From the NCBI GenBank assembly GCA_022846635.1, contig AP025685.1:3534001-3598000 (forward strand): a stretch of DNA of 64,000 bases, given 5' to 3'. The position numbers were made by a program, and so were the translations under genes. Positions 55,963-64,000 of this stretch are shown here, one piece after another. Every line of letters begins with the position of its first letter. Within the stretch, counting starts at the first letter, position 1. The stretch is from Salmonella enterica subsp. enterica serovar Choleraesuis. Lineage in GTDB: Bacteria; Pseudomonadota; Gammaproteobacteria; Enterobacterales; Enterobacteriaceae. The notes beneath the pieces are model-generated. The model was not told where the DNA came from. It ran no database searches and saw only the letters and a program-made list of their open reading frames with translations.

Positions 55963-56514
55963 ATGAAACACCTTTCTATGACTAAGGGCGTCGTACTGGC
56001 GGCACTGATGGTTGCTGGCGCACCGGTAATGGCTGCCAGCTGGCAAGATCAGCTGTCCAGCGCTGCAAATCAACTGTCCCAGACCGCAAGCAGTGCAAAC
56101 ACCGCCTCTTCCGCGGCATCTTCTGCTTCCGGCAGCGGCCTTGGTCTTGGCACGCTGACCAGCCTGCTTAACGGCAGCGACTCCTCCCTGAGCTCCAGCA
56201 GCATGAGTAATGCGGCAGGTATCCTGGGCTACTGCGCTAAGCAGAAGCTGGCCTCTGTTACTGATACCACTCAGATCAAAAATGAGCTGCTGTCTAAACT
56301 GGGCATGACCAGCACCGGTACCTCCACCACGGGTACTACCGCAACAAGTCAGGATCAGAAACAAGATTACCTGCAAGGTCTGGCTGGCCTGCTGAGCTCC
56401 GGCAGCGGTAAAACCCTGGATCTGAAAAGCCTGGGCGATACCGAGCTGGGTCAGAAGGTGAAAACTAAAGCCTGCGATCTGGTACTGAAACAGGGCTCTA
56501 AATTCCTGCTGTAA
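55963..56514 (+). CDS. yjjA: DUF2501 secreted protein YjjA
   Basis: The 183-residue product has a signal peptide (MKHLSMTKGVVLAALMVAGA, cleavage near VMAASW) and a Ser/Ala-rich section, then the DUF2501 domain with GILGYCAKQKLASVTDTTQI and KTKACDLVLKQGSKFLL. It matches E. coli YjjA (about 164 residues) with a longer Ser/Thr-rich linker. It is probably periplasmic; the function is unknown. AAAGAG precedes the ATG. It lies between dnaC and opgB, as in E. coli. Confidence 0.93.
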   Translation: MKHLSMTKGVVLAALMVAGAPVMAASWQDQLSSAANQLSQTASSANTASSAASSASGSGLGLGTLTSLLNGSDSSLSSSSMSNAAGILGYCAKQKLASVTDTTQIKNELLSKLGMTSTGTSTTGTTATSQDQKQDYLQGLAGLLSSGSGKTLDLKSLGDTELGQKVKTKACDLVLKQGSKFLL

Positions 56515-56521
56515 TTTTTCG

Positions 56522-56550
56522 GGTGGGTGCAGCATGCGCCCACCTGCTTT
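56522..56550 (+). terminator. Weak hairpin after yjjA
   Basis: GGTGGGTGC and GCGCCCACC form an imperfect stem directly after the yjjA stop codon, followed by TGCTTTTCC. It is a possible terminator. The rest of the 306-base gap to opgB shows repeated TTCACCAC words but no gene. Confidence 0.45.
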
Positions 56551-56820
56551 TCCCTGCCACTACTCAAAAATAAGTTCTCATAAAACATCCATTTCACCAC
56601 GATTTTAGATTCAAACCGCCACTTCACCACTTCACAAACAAGAATTTTCCTATCTATCGGGGTTTTTAGCCCTTCTCATGCTGAACAAATTTAAACCAAG
56701 TCTGAATGACTGCACACTTCCAGGACGGTATAATTGCAGACTTATGACGCTAAAGTTAAATTAGCGGCGTAAATCAGTCACCTGACGAGTTTTTATCCTA
56801 CTTGTCTTCGAGGGCACATT

Positions 56821-59109
56821 GTGTCAGAGCTACTCTCTTTTTTCCTTTTCCTGGCTTCCATCTTCATTTATAGCCTGAAAGCAGGCCGGAACCGTTGGTG
56901 GTTTTCCGGGATACTTGTCATTCTGACTTTGTACGTAATTCTTAATATTACGCTGGTTGCCTGCAACTATTTTACTGGCGACGGAATAACCGATGCCGTT
57001 CTTTATACCCTCACCAGCAGCCTGACTGGAGCCGGGATCGGTAAATACATTTTGCCGGGATCTGGCCTTGTGGTTTCGGTGGTCGGGATATTTGCCCTGC
57101 TCGCCTGGATACTGCGCCGCCACCACTCGCCACACCATTGGGGCTATAGCTGCCTGGCGTTAGTTCTGGCCTTGGCCTCAGTAGATGCCAGCCCGGCATT
57201 CCGTCAGATTACCGAACTGGTAAAATCCCAGTCGCGCGCGGGCGATCCTGATTTTGAGCATTATTATCGGCCACCCACCGCTAAAATAGAAAAACCAAAA
57301 CTCAACCTGGTTTATATCTACGGTGAAAGCCTGGAGCGTACTTACTTCAATGAGCAGGCATTTCCTGAACTGGCTCCTGAATTAAGCGCTATCAAAAATA
57401 AATCGCTCGACTTTAGCCAGACCCAGCAACTCCCCGGCACCGACTACACTATTGCCGGAATGGTCGCCTCTCAGTGCGGCATCCCACTATTTGCGCCGTT
57501 TGAAGGCAATGCCTCTTCTTCGGTATCAAGCTTCTTCCCGCAAACCACCTGCCTTGGCGATATTCTTAAAAACTCAGGCTATCAGAACTACTTTATCCAG
57601 GGCGCGAACCTGCGTTTTGCGGGTAAAGACGTATTCCTGAAGTCCCACGGTTTCGATAATCTGTACGGCGCCGAAGAGCTCAAAAGCATGGTGGCAGACC
57701 CTGCTTATCGTAATGACTGGGGATTCTACGATGATGTCGTACTCGATCAGGTCTGGCAGAAATTCCAGCAGCTGTCCGAAGCCGGTAAACCGTTCTCACT
57801 ATTTACCCTGACGGTAGATACCCATCACCCTGATGGCTTTATCTCTCGCGGCTGTCAGCGCACTTCTTATAAGTACGATGGCAAGGTCAATCAGTCCTTC
57901 AGCGCCGTATCCTGTAGCCAGGAACTGATTGCCGGGTTGATTGAGAAAATTAAAGCCTCACCATGGTTTAAAAATACCGTCATCGTGGTGACCTCCGATC
58001 ATCTGGCGATGAACAACACTGCATGGAAGTATCTCAATGAGCAGCAACGCAACGATCTGTTCTTTGTCATTCGCGGTGATAAGCCTGAAGCCCAGGTGAA
58101 TAACGTTAAGCGCAGCACTCTGGATAACGGCGCTACGGTGTTGGATATTCTGGGTGGCGATAACTTTCTCGGTCTGGGGCGCAGCAGCATCTCTTCCGAA
58201 TCACTATCGACCGTTTTCCTGAACCTGAAAGAGAAAATCCAGGGCTGGAAACCATCGGTGATAGCCTTGTGGAACTTCCCGCGCAAAATCGACGACTTTA
58301 CGGTAGATAGCGACAGCAACAGCATGAGTTTCTCAGGCTCGCGCTTTCGCTTGCCGCTGCTGCTTAAAGTCGGCGATAACAAAGTAGAGCCGCTGCCAGA
58401 AAGCGAATATTCAGCACCACTGCGCTATCAGCTGGCTGACTTCGCAATGGGTGATAACTTTGTTTGGATTGATAGATGCTTCAAAATGGCCCGGCTATGG
58501 GAGCCAGAACTGGCTTTATCCACCGATTACTGTGTGGCACAGGGCCAGCTTGGTGGTACTCAAACCGTTACCCATGTTGATGCTGCCCAATGGAAAGGCA
58601 AATCGAAGTTCACTACGGCACCTGTCGATCCGGCGCGCTATCAACAAAACGTTGAGCAACTCAAGACCGGCGATAATGATATTCGCTACCAGGCACCTGC
58701 TTTTATGTTCAATGTGCCGGGAGCACCGCAGGACGTGGCGAAATTTAGCGGCATTTCACGTCCGGAGCTGTGGGGGCGCTGGTCAAATGCTAACCTGAGC
58801 CCGCAGGTTCGTATTGAATACCGCAACCCGCTGCCGGAAAACTTTGCGCTAGAAATAACCGCCCGGGCCTTTGGCCCGAACGTGGGCAAGCCGATTCCAG
58901 TACGGGTTGGCGACAACGAGCAAACGCTGGTACTGACCGATAAGATGACGACCACAACACTGCACTTTACCAACCCTGGGCATAGCAAAGTGTTGACCAT
59001 CACGCCGCCAGAACCGCAGCTGAGTAATGAGGGTAATATTCTCGGCCACGCTCCGCGCAAACTGGGCATCGGCATGGCCGAAATCAAAATAACTCAACCG
59101 GCGGGGTAA
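56821..59109 (+). CDS. opgB: Phosphoglycerol transferase I OpgB (MdoB)
   Basis: The 762-residue product matches E. coli OpgB (763) closely. It starts with GTG at 56821 ([20 protein letters not shown]). Four N-terminal transmembrane segments (about 1-130) are followed by a large periplasmic sulfatase-like domain with [14 protein letters not shown] carrying the catalytic Thr, and [14 protein letters not shown]. It moves phosphoglycerol from phosphatidylglycerol to osmoregulated periplasmic glucans. The stop is nine bases from the convergent cyclase gene. Confidence 0.96.
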   Translation: MSELLSFFLFLASIFIYSLKAGRNRWWFSGILVILTLYVILNITLVACNYFTGDGITDAVLYTLTSSLTGAGIGKYILPGSGLVVSVVGIFALLAWILRRHHSPHHWGYSCLALVLALASVDASPAFRQITELVKSQSRAGDPDFEHYYRPPTAKIEKPKLNLVYIYGESLERTYFNEQAFPELAPELSAIKNKSLDFSQTQQLPGTDYTIAGMVASQCGIPLFAPFEGNASSSVSSFFPQTTCLGDILKNSGYQNYFIQGANLRFAGKDVFLKSHGFDNLYGAEELKSMVADPAYRNDWGFYDDVVLDQVWQKFQQLSEAGKPFSLFTLTVDTHHPDGFISRGCQRTSYKYDGKVNQSFSAVSCSQELIAGLIEKIKASPWFKNTVIVVTSDHLAMNNTAWKYLNEQQRNDLFFVIRGDKPEAQVNNVKRSTLDNGATVLDILGGDNFLGLGRSSISSESLSTVFLNLKEKIQGWKPSVIALWNFPRKIDDFTVDSDSNSMSFSGSRFRLPLLLKVGDNKVEPLPESEYSAPLRYQLADFAMGDNFVWIDRCFKMARLWEPELALSTDYCVAQGQLGGTQTVTHVDAAQWKGKSKFTTAPVDPARYQQNVEQLKTGDNDIRYQAPAFMFNVPGAPQDVAKFSGISRPELWGRWSNANLSPQVRIEYRNPLPENFALEITARAFGPNVGKPIPVRVGDNEQTLVLTDKMTTTTLHFTNPGHSKVLTITPPEPQLSNEGNILGHAPRKLGIGMAEIKITQPAG

Positions 59110-59118
59110 CCCGCCGCT

Positions 59119-60960
59119 TTAGGCAATCCGGTTTCGCCCCTCACGCTTCGCGGTATATAACAGGCGGTCAGCCGCCTGGAACCAGTCATCGACAGACCGG
59201 TAACGCGGATGCCAAGGGGCAATTCCGGCACTAATAGTAAAGCGCACCTCTTCTCCTTCCCACATAACCAGGCTCTGCTCGATAGCCTGACGCATCCGCT
59301 CTATCACTTCACGTACCGTTCCATGTGGAGCATTACGGAACAGGATGACAAACTCTTCGCCCCCCATCCGCGCCACCAGATCGGTAGCAAACATCGGGTC
59401 AGACATAATTTTTGCCAGGGTTTTCAATACTTCATCACCGGCCAGATGCCCAAACTTATCGTTAATCCGCTTAAACAGGTCAACATCCACCAACACCAGG
59501 CTGCCGGTACCGGCGGGAGGCGACTGCATTTCCTCTTCTGGATAAAACCAACGGGTGGTCGTGCTAAAGAAATGGCTACGATTAGGTAATGCCGTCAAAA
59601 AGTCATGGTGAGCGCTGAAACGCAGGCTGGCCTCCATCTGGCTGCGCTGATCTTCCAATGCCCTTGCGTGGATAAGCGTACCCAGCGTCGTCACCAGTGG
59701 GTTAAGCAGCTCCACCATTGATTGCTGGTAGCCATTAGGATGGTTTGCCAGCGCAATCATACCGATAGCCTGGCCGTGGTGACGCACTGGTATGCCGAGG
59801 AATGAATTAATCTGCGGATGGCCGGCCGGGGAGCCGCGGCTGGCCGGATGATTTGGCAGGTTATTGGTCAGCACGACGGTATTATGAGTCACCACATGGC
59901 CAAACAGATTATCAAGATTACGGAAGTACAACCCGCCATGTTCCCGGCGCTGCTGGTTATACCAGGCGCGCGTCGCCTCGTCCCATGAGATATTTGAAAT
60001 CGACGGTAAATAGAGGCAGGGCTTGCCATCTTCATACTGCACAATGCCGATAAAACCAAACTCACTGCCGGTTACCGTAAGCAAACGCTCGAATACCGTA
60101 TCACAAGCCGATCCAAGGTTATGATCTAACAAAAAACCGTGGTGGGCCGACAGTAGAATATCGAGGATTTTTCCCTGCTGATCCATCTTATGTTCGGTAA
60201 TAACACTGTCCGTAATATCATCTACAAAACTTATAATTTTCGTAACGTTACCTTCGGTATCGAAGATAGGGCTAAATGTCGCCTGGACCCAAAGCTGGCG
60301 GTCGTTTTTTCCCACCAGTTGGAAACGCCCGCTAATGAAATCGCCGCGCAATAAAGCCTGCCAAAAATCTTCTTCCGGGGCCCGATTATCCTGGCGTAAT
60401 TTCAGCAATTGCCGATCGTGCCCGATAAGCTCTATCTCGCTACAGCCGGTTAGCTTTAAAAAGTTAGCGTTCACCCGCAGCATTTTTCCATCAGGGGTAA
60501 ACTCCACTACCGAGTGAGAGCGCTCAATAGCATCCAGTCGCGAGGAGTACTCCGCGTGCAGCCATTTTTGATGGGTAATATCAATGGCCATCAGCACCAC
60601 GCCTTTTACCCGGCCCAGGGCATCCAGCAGCAGAGTGTAAGCCGCATGCACCCAGACCCGCTCACCGGATTTATTACGCCGCTTGAATTCACCGCTGGTA
60701 ACGTGGCCTGCCAACACATCATCCCAAAATGCTCCGCGTTCATAGCCCCCCTGCTGCGGCAGTAAATCGCTATGATTCACCGCTGTCAGCTCACGTAAAC
60801 GGTAGCCAAACAGCGTGCAGAACTGAGAATTGGCAGCCACAACCTGACCGGTAAGCGTAAATTCCGCCATGGCATGAGATTTTTCAAGAGTAACCAGACT
60901 TGCGTCACTCTCATCCTCAGTAAAGGTATATTGGCTATAGAGGCTGCGCTCATTGGTCAT
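59119..60960 (-). CDS. PAS-PAS-GAF-GGDEF diguanylate cyclase
   Basis: The 613-residue product has two PAS domains with PAC motifs (about 20-135 and 140-260), a GAF domain (about 280-425) and a C-terminal GGDEF domain (about 450-613). The active site is intact as GGEEF at residue 533. The residues before it read FATDLVARMGGEEF, so the RxxD inhibitory site is missing its Arg. It should make c-di-GMP from GTP in response to a signal sensed by PAS or GAF. The start at 60960 (MTNERSLYSQYTFTEDESDA) is preferred over a TTG at 61017. No hydrophobic segment is visible, so it is cytoplasmic. It does not match any named E. coli protein I know at this place. Confidence 0.85.
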   Translation of the reverse strand: MTNERSLYSQYTFTEDESDASLVTLEKSHAMAEFTLTGQVVAANSQFCTLFGYRLRELTAVNHSDLLPQQGGYERGAFWDDVLAGHVTSGEFKRRNKSGERVWVHAAYTLLLDALGRVKGVVLMAIDITHQKWLHAEYSSRLDAIERSHSVVEFTPDGKMLRVNANFLKLTGCSEIELIGHDRQLLKLRQDNRAPEEDFWQALLRGDFISGRFQLVGKNDRQLWVQATFSPIFDTEGNVTKIISFVDDITDSVITEHKMDQQGKILDILLSAHHGFLLDHNLGSACDTVFERLLTVTGSEFGFIGIVQYEDGKPCLYLPSISNISWDEATRAWYNQQRREHGGLYFRNLDNLFGHVVTHNTVVLTNNLPNHPASRGSPAGHPQINSFLGIPVRHHGQAIGMIALANHPNGYQQSMVELLNPLVTTLGTLIHARALEDQRSQMEASLRFSAHHDFLTALPNRSHFFSTTTRWFYPEEEMQSPPAGTGSLVLVDVDLFKRINDKFGHLAGDEVLKTLAKIMSDPMFATDLVARMGGEEFVILFRNAPHGTVREVIERMRQAIEQSLVMWEGEEVRFTISAGIAPWHPRYRSVDDWFQAADRLLYTAKREGRNRIA

Positions 60961-61630
60961 AATAGTAATACCTTTATTACGGGCAATTCGGACTGTAGCG
61001 TGAAAATAAAGCCACAAATTATTAAGTACGGCTAATCATTTAATTAAGCGCCAGCTTATTTAATTACGTTCTAAAAACTATTAAACCACCTCGCCCCAAA
61101 AACAAAGGCTCAGTAACCTGCAAAATCGTAGTTTATTCATAGCCATCAATATCTGGCTATCTATTTATGCCCTCCCAGGTTATTGATAACAATATAAAGT
61201 AAGTTTTTTCAAAAATTATATTATTCTCTGTATTTAGTGTAGCGATTGAAACGCAAAATAGGGTGCTATCACCGCGATTGGCTGAAGGGTTCAACGCTGC
61301 ATATCCTTAGAGGCAAATTTGAGCATTTACACCAGCATTCAAATTTAGAACAATACGCTAACAGTCAAAATTTAACCAGCAGTAAAATCCATTAATAACA
61401 CCACCAATAGAATATAAAACCATAATTATAAAAGTTATCAGCTTTTAATATTGCAAAATTCACGCAATCGTTTGCCAAAGGTACTGGATCCCCCTCCCTT
61501 AGATGACGATAATCCCGCCCGTCCATAGCCGCTGACGGGAAAAACATATTCCCGCAGCCCAGCCAGTAATTTTTTCCGAGGATACGGCACCTGCTGCATT
61601 CGCGATTAGCTGATTAAAACAGGGAATACC
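60961..61630. promoter_or_regulatory. AT-rich divergent region between the cyclase and porin genes
   Basis: These 670 bases hold no supported gene. They are strongly AT-rich, with the direct repeat ATTTAATTA near 61038 and 61059. The promoters of both divergent genes must lie here. I cannot assign a specific regulator. Confidence 0.4.
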
Positions 61631-62968
61631 ATGAACACGCTTACCACCCGCTGTACCTCCGGAGCTAAGGCACCAGCCGCTATTTCACCGGCACGTGCTG
61701 TTAGCCTGGCACTCACCGCCGCCGCACTCTGGCTGACCAGCGCTTCACCTGCCACTGCCGCCATAAATTTTCGTTCCGCCGATCAGTGCCTGGATTCATC
61801 CGGCAATGTTGCCAGCTTTAGCGACGCCATCACCTGCGGCACCGTTAGCGGCAGCGTTCGTTCACTGTATTACTCCACCCACAATGCGTATTTTGTGAAG
61901 GGATTAAACCAGGACACCATCAGTTACGGCGGCTTTGTTAAATACGAAACCGCCCCAATTTATGGGTTTAATATCGGCGTCAGCGGTATTTTCCTGCGTG
62001 GTATCAACCACGGCGATAACGCTAACGTAGTCACGGATATCGGCGCAAACCAAACCAATATCGGCGAAGCATATCTTAACTGGCACTATGGTGACTTCCG
62101 CCTAACCGCCGGTAACCAACGTCTGAATATGCCATTCCTCGGCGACTACGACTGGCGTATTACACCAATGCTGTATCAGGCGGTGGATATGGAGTATGGC
62201 TCCGGCGACGACTTCCTGCGCGCCACCAAAGTCTGGCGCTTTAAGTCGTTTGGCAGTGAGCGCGTACAGCAGACAACAAATTACACCGAAGTCACGGAAG
62301 ATACCCACGGTATGTGGGCGCTGGGCGCAGGCCACCACCTGCAGCTGGATAATGAAAAGCTGACCGGGCAGGTGTGGTACCAAAGCTATAATGACCTCGC
62401 CAACATCTTTTATACCGAAGGCCACATCTCCTGGCAGCAGGCCCCACTGGCCCCAGACTTCGCGTTGCAGTACATCCGCGGTACCGGTGAAGGTAAAGAA
62501 CTACTGGGTGAAGTAGATAACCGCACTTACGGCGCGCAGCTTTCGCTCTCTCTGACCAGCAACCTGCTGTGGACGCTGGGCTACGACCATATGTCAGCTA
62601 ATGGCAATAGTTACGGTTACGGCTCGCTGGTGACGCCATATGCCCATAACACGTCCTCCGGCCCTATCTTTGCTCAGCCGTACTTTACCAGTACTCAGGA
62701 TCTGGGCAGCGGTGATGCATGGGGTACCAATCTCAACTGGCAGATGAATGAAAATCTGATTATCGGCGGGCGCTACACCTTTATGGATTTAACCCCTACG
62801 GTAAATAGCGGCAGTCGCAGTCAGTCTGAATACCTGGCCTATGCTATCTGGAACTTTGATGGCGCGCTGAAAGGGCTGAGCCTGAGCGATTTCTTTGGGG
62901 TACAGACCTCGCCGCTGTATGGCAATGATTTCTGGCAGAACCGACTCACTCTGCAATACGACTTCTGA
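61631..62968 (+). CDS. OprD-family outer-membrane porin
   Basis: The 445-residue product has a long signal sequence (cleavage near ATAAINFRSADQ, about residue 44), many alternating amphipathic strands, and a C terminus in Phe (LTLQYDF), the beta-barrel sorting signal. YYSTHNAYFVKGLNQDTISY and AGNQRLNMPFLGDYDWR resemble the OprD/ChiP (YbfM) group of substrate-selective porins for sugars, amino acids or small acids. No lipoprotein partner such as chiQ is adjacent. The substrate is unknown. Confidence 0.83.
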   Translation: MNTLTTRCTSGAKAPAAISPARAVSLALTAAALWLTSASPATAAINFRSADQCLDSSGNVASFSDAITCGTVSGSVRSLYYSTHNAYFVKGLNQDTISYGGFVKYETAPIYGFNIGVSGIFLRGINHGDNANVVTDIGANQTNIGEAYLNWHYGDFRLTAGNQRLNMPFLGDYDWRITPMLYQAVDMEYGSGDDFLRATKVWRFKSFGSERVQQTTNYTEVTEDTHGMWALGAGHHLQLDNEKLTGQVWYQSYNDLANIFYTEGHISWQQAPLAPDFALQYIRGTGEGKELLGEVDNRTYGAQLSLSLTSNLLWTLGYDHMSANGNSYGYGSLVTPYAHNTSSGPIFAQPYFTSTQDLGSGDAWGTNLNWQMNENLIIGGRYTFMDLTPTVNSGSRSQSEYLAYAIWNFDGALKGLSLSDFFGVQTSPLYGNDFWQNRLTLQYDF

Positions 62969-62976
62969 TATGCCAA

Positions 62977-63003
62977 AAGCCGCCCGCATCGCGCGGGCGG
63001 CTT
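62977..63003 (+). terminator. Hairpin after the porin gene
   Basis: AAGCCGCCCGC at 62977-62987 pairs perfectly with GCGGGCGGCTT at 62993-63003, nine bases past the porin stop codon. The T run is weak, so termination is plausible but not certain. It would also serve the convergent SMR operon. Confidence 0.6.
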
Positions 63004-63050
63004 CACGATAGCCTGAATCGCCAGGTTTCATCCGTTCTGCTGCGACCAAA

Positions 63051-63380
63051 TTACATCGTAGAGAAAGTGTTCATAATCACGCCGCCGGAAATAATCAGCA
63101 GCATGGCGAACAACGCCGGAGCATCGGGCTTCTGCTTATAAAGAATCATTGAGCAGATAGTCACCCCAACGATACCAAAGCCACACCACAGAGAATATGC
63201 CACACCAACCGGTATATATCCCATCGCACGAGTCAGAGCGAAATAGCACAGCGCATAGGCCGAAATAACCAGCACCGACGGTGCCAGGCGACTAAAGCCG
63301 TGAGTCTTTTTAATCAGCGATGTTCCGGTAATTTCGGAGCCGATAGATAGCGCGAGCCATAAAAATCCTGCATTCAACAT
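63051..63380 (-). CDS. SMR-family transporter subunit (EmrE-like)
   Basis: This 109-residue small multidrug resistance family protein has four transmembrane helices. The membrane-embedded Glu that binds substrate and protons is Glu16 in WLALSIGSEITGTSLIKKTH, and IPVGVAYSLWCGFGIVGVT is the conserved helix-3 motif. The start has GAGGGA seven bases upstream. It is 18 bases after a second SMR gene, which suggests a heterodimer of the MdtIJ/YkkCD/EbrAB kind. The substrate could be a quaternary ammonium or polyamine compound, not determined. Confidence 0.85.
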   Translation of the reverse strand: MLNAGFLWLALSIGSEITGTSLIKKTHGFSRLAPSVLVISAYALCYFALTRAMGYIPVGVAYSLWCGFGIVGVTICSMILYKQKPDAPALFAMLLIISGGVIMNTFSTM

Positions 63381-63398
63381 AATTCGTTCCCTCGATAG

Positions 63399-63806
63399 TT
63401 AGCCGGCAATATTTTTGTTAAGCGGAGCCAGTTCTGGAGCCTCCGGCTCCTCTTCCTCACTCCCCATTTTGGAAAACAGGTTCATGATGACAATTCCGCT
63501 GGCAATGACGGACATACCGATAACCGCTGCCATATCCGGATGCTGTCCGTAGAACACAATCCCAAGGCTCGATACCACCAAAATACCGGTGCCAGACCAG
63601 GTCGCATAGGCCACGCCGACCGGAATATCGCGCACCGCACGCGACAGCGAGTAATAACAGACGCAGTACAGCACCACTATCAGCGCCAGTAACGCAAATT
63701 TGGTATTACCGGTGCTGTTATCAAACATTTTCAGGGTTGAAGTGGCCGAGGTTTCAGAAACAATAACCAGCAACATCCATAGCCAGCATTTAGCTTTTGA
63801 AGACAT
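63399..63806 (-). CDS. SMR-family transporter subunit with acidic tail
   Basis: The 135-residue SMR protein has four transmembrane helices, the key Glu18 in WLWMLLVIVSETSATSTLKM, and the helix-3 motif IPVGVAYATWSGTGILVVS. The ATG at 63806 is preferred over 63812 because GGAG then sits at normal spacing. The last 25 residues form an acidic cytoplasmic tail (EEEEPEAPEL) absent from its partner. Paired SMR genes usually encode a heterodimeric transporter. It is 17 bases after the truncated gene at the window end, so it belongs to a longer operon. Confidence 0.85.
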   Translation of the reverse strand: MSSKAKCWLWMLLVIVSETSATSTLKMFDNSTGNTKFALLALIVVLYCVCYYSLSRAVRDIPVGVAYATWSGTGILVVSSLGIVFYGQHPDMAAVIGMSVIASGIVIMNLFSKMGSEEEEPEAPELAPLNKNIAG

Positions 63807-63823
63807 AGTCATACTCCAGATAG

Positions 63824-64000
63824 TTAGGTGATATTAGGTTTAACGCTCAGACTCTTTAGGTAATCCGCCGCCGCATCGGTAAGGCGTACATCTTTGGTTA
63901 GAACCACTCCCGGATTGCGTTGAATTTCCCGCAGGGTAGTAAAACGCTGCCCGGGTTGAGGCTCGTCGCGAGTCGGGAGAGAAACCGCCGGTTGCTCCCG
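63824..64000 (-). CDS. 3' end of an unidentified gene, cut by the window edge
   Basis: An open frame enters from the window edge and ends with TAA at 63824-63826, giving 58 residues that end VRLTDAAADYLKSLSVKPNI plus T. It is upstream of the two SMR genes with a 17-base gap, so it is in the same operon. The LTDAAADYL motif loosely recalls the LTPSARELL motif of EutT-like proteins of microcompartment loci, but the match is short and I do not assign a function. Confidence 0.6.
   Translation of the reverse strand, partial: REQPAVSLPTRDEPQPGQRFTTLREIQRNPGVVLTKDVRLTDAAADYLKSLSVKPNIT

Overview
The window is a chromosomal segment of a member of the Enterobacteriaceae close to Escherichia, Citrobacter and Enterobacter. 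Nearly every gene has a recognisable Escherichia coli counterpart, and the order is that of the E. coli 99-0 minute region read backwards: satP, mog, talB, yaaJ, yaaA, yaaX, thrCBA with thrL, yjtD, arcA, creA, rob, gpmB, yjjX, trpR, slt, ettA, nadR, radA, serB, ytjB, lplA, deoDBAC, yjjV, yjjU, ytjA, osmY, prfC, yjjG, rimI, holD, rsmC, three tRNA-Leu(CAG) genes, yjjZ, fhuF, dnaT, dnaC, yjjA, opgB. I cannot name the genus from the sequence alone.

Layout. 1-7.0 kb: the 3' part of satP, mog, a complete GABA catabolism operon (gabD-gabT-gabP) placed between mog and talB, then talB. 7-15.1 kb: yaaJ, yaaA, a repeat-rich yaaX and the attenuator-controlled thr operon. 15.2-24.7 kb: yjtD, arcA with a long leader and an FNR-like site, creA without creBCD, rob, gpmB, yjjX, trpR with a probable autoregulatory operator, slt and ettA. 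24.8-27.4 kb: a small accessory segment with an unrecognised 127-residue protein and a divergent LysR regulator/zinc-type oxidoreductase pair. 27.4-33 kb: nadR-radA-serB, ytjB and lplA. 33.0-35.7 kb: a 2.7 kb array of six related, hairpin-dense repeats with no convincing gene, lying where E. coli has yjjJ. 35.8-40.4 kb: the deo operon behind a control region with two DeoR-like palindromes and two CRP-like sites. 40.5-48.7 kb: housekeeping genes and the leu tRNA operon. 48.8-54.5 kb: iron reductase fhuF with Fur-like boxes, a YbaK-like deacylase, an MFS carrier, and an AT-rich island with a membrane-anchored ToxR/MarT-type regulator and a FidL-like partner. 54.5-59.1 kb: dnaT-dnaC, yjjA, opgB. 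59.1-64 kb: a PAS-PAS-GAF-GGDEF diguanylate cyclase, an OprD-type porin, an SMR transporter pair and the 3' end of a further gene in the same operon.

The core genes cover amino-acid synthesis (thr, serB), nucleoside salvage (deo), translation (prfC, rimI, rsmC, ettA, tRNAs), replication (holD, dnaT, dnaC), cell wall and envelope (slt, opgB) and redox or iron regulation (arcA, fhuF). Differences from E. coli cluster at three junctions: talB/mog (gab operon gained), lplA/deoD (repeat array in place of yjjJ) and fhuF/dnaT (yjjQ-bglJ and yjjPB replaced by other genes). creBCD and yjjWI are missing from their usual places.

The best candidate for something undescribed is the repeat array at 33010-35709. 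It carries several perfect hairpins per unit, deletion and insertion variants between units, and an abrupt end in front of deoD. The regulator/FidL-like pair at 53128-54443 is second. Nothing here is a proven new system. All family assignments come from recalled protein sequences, not from a search.
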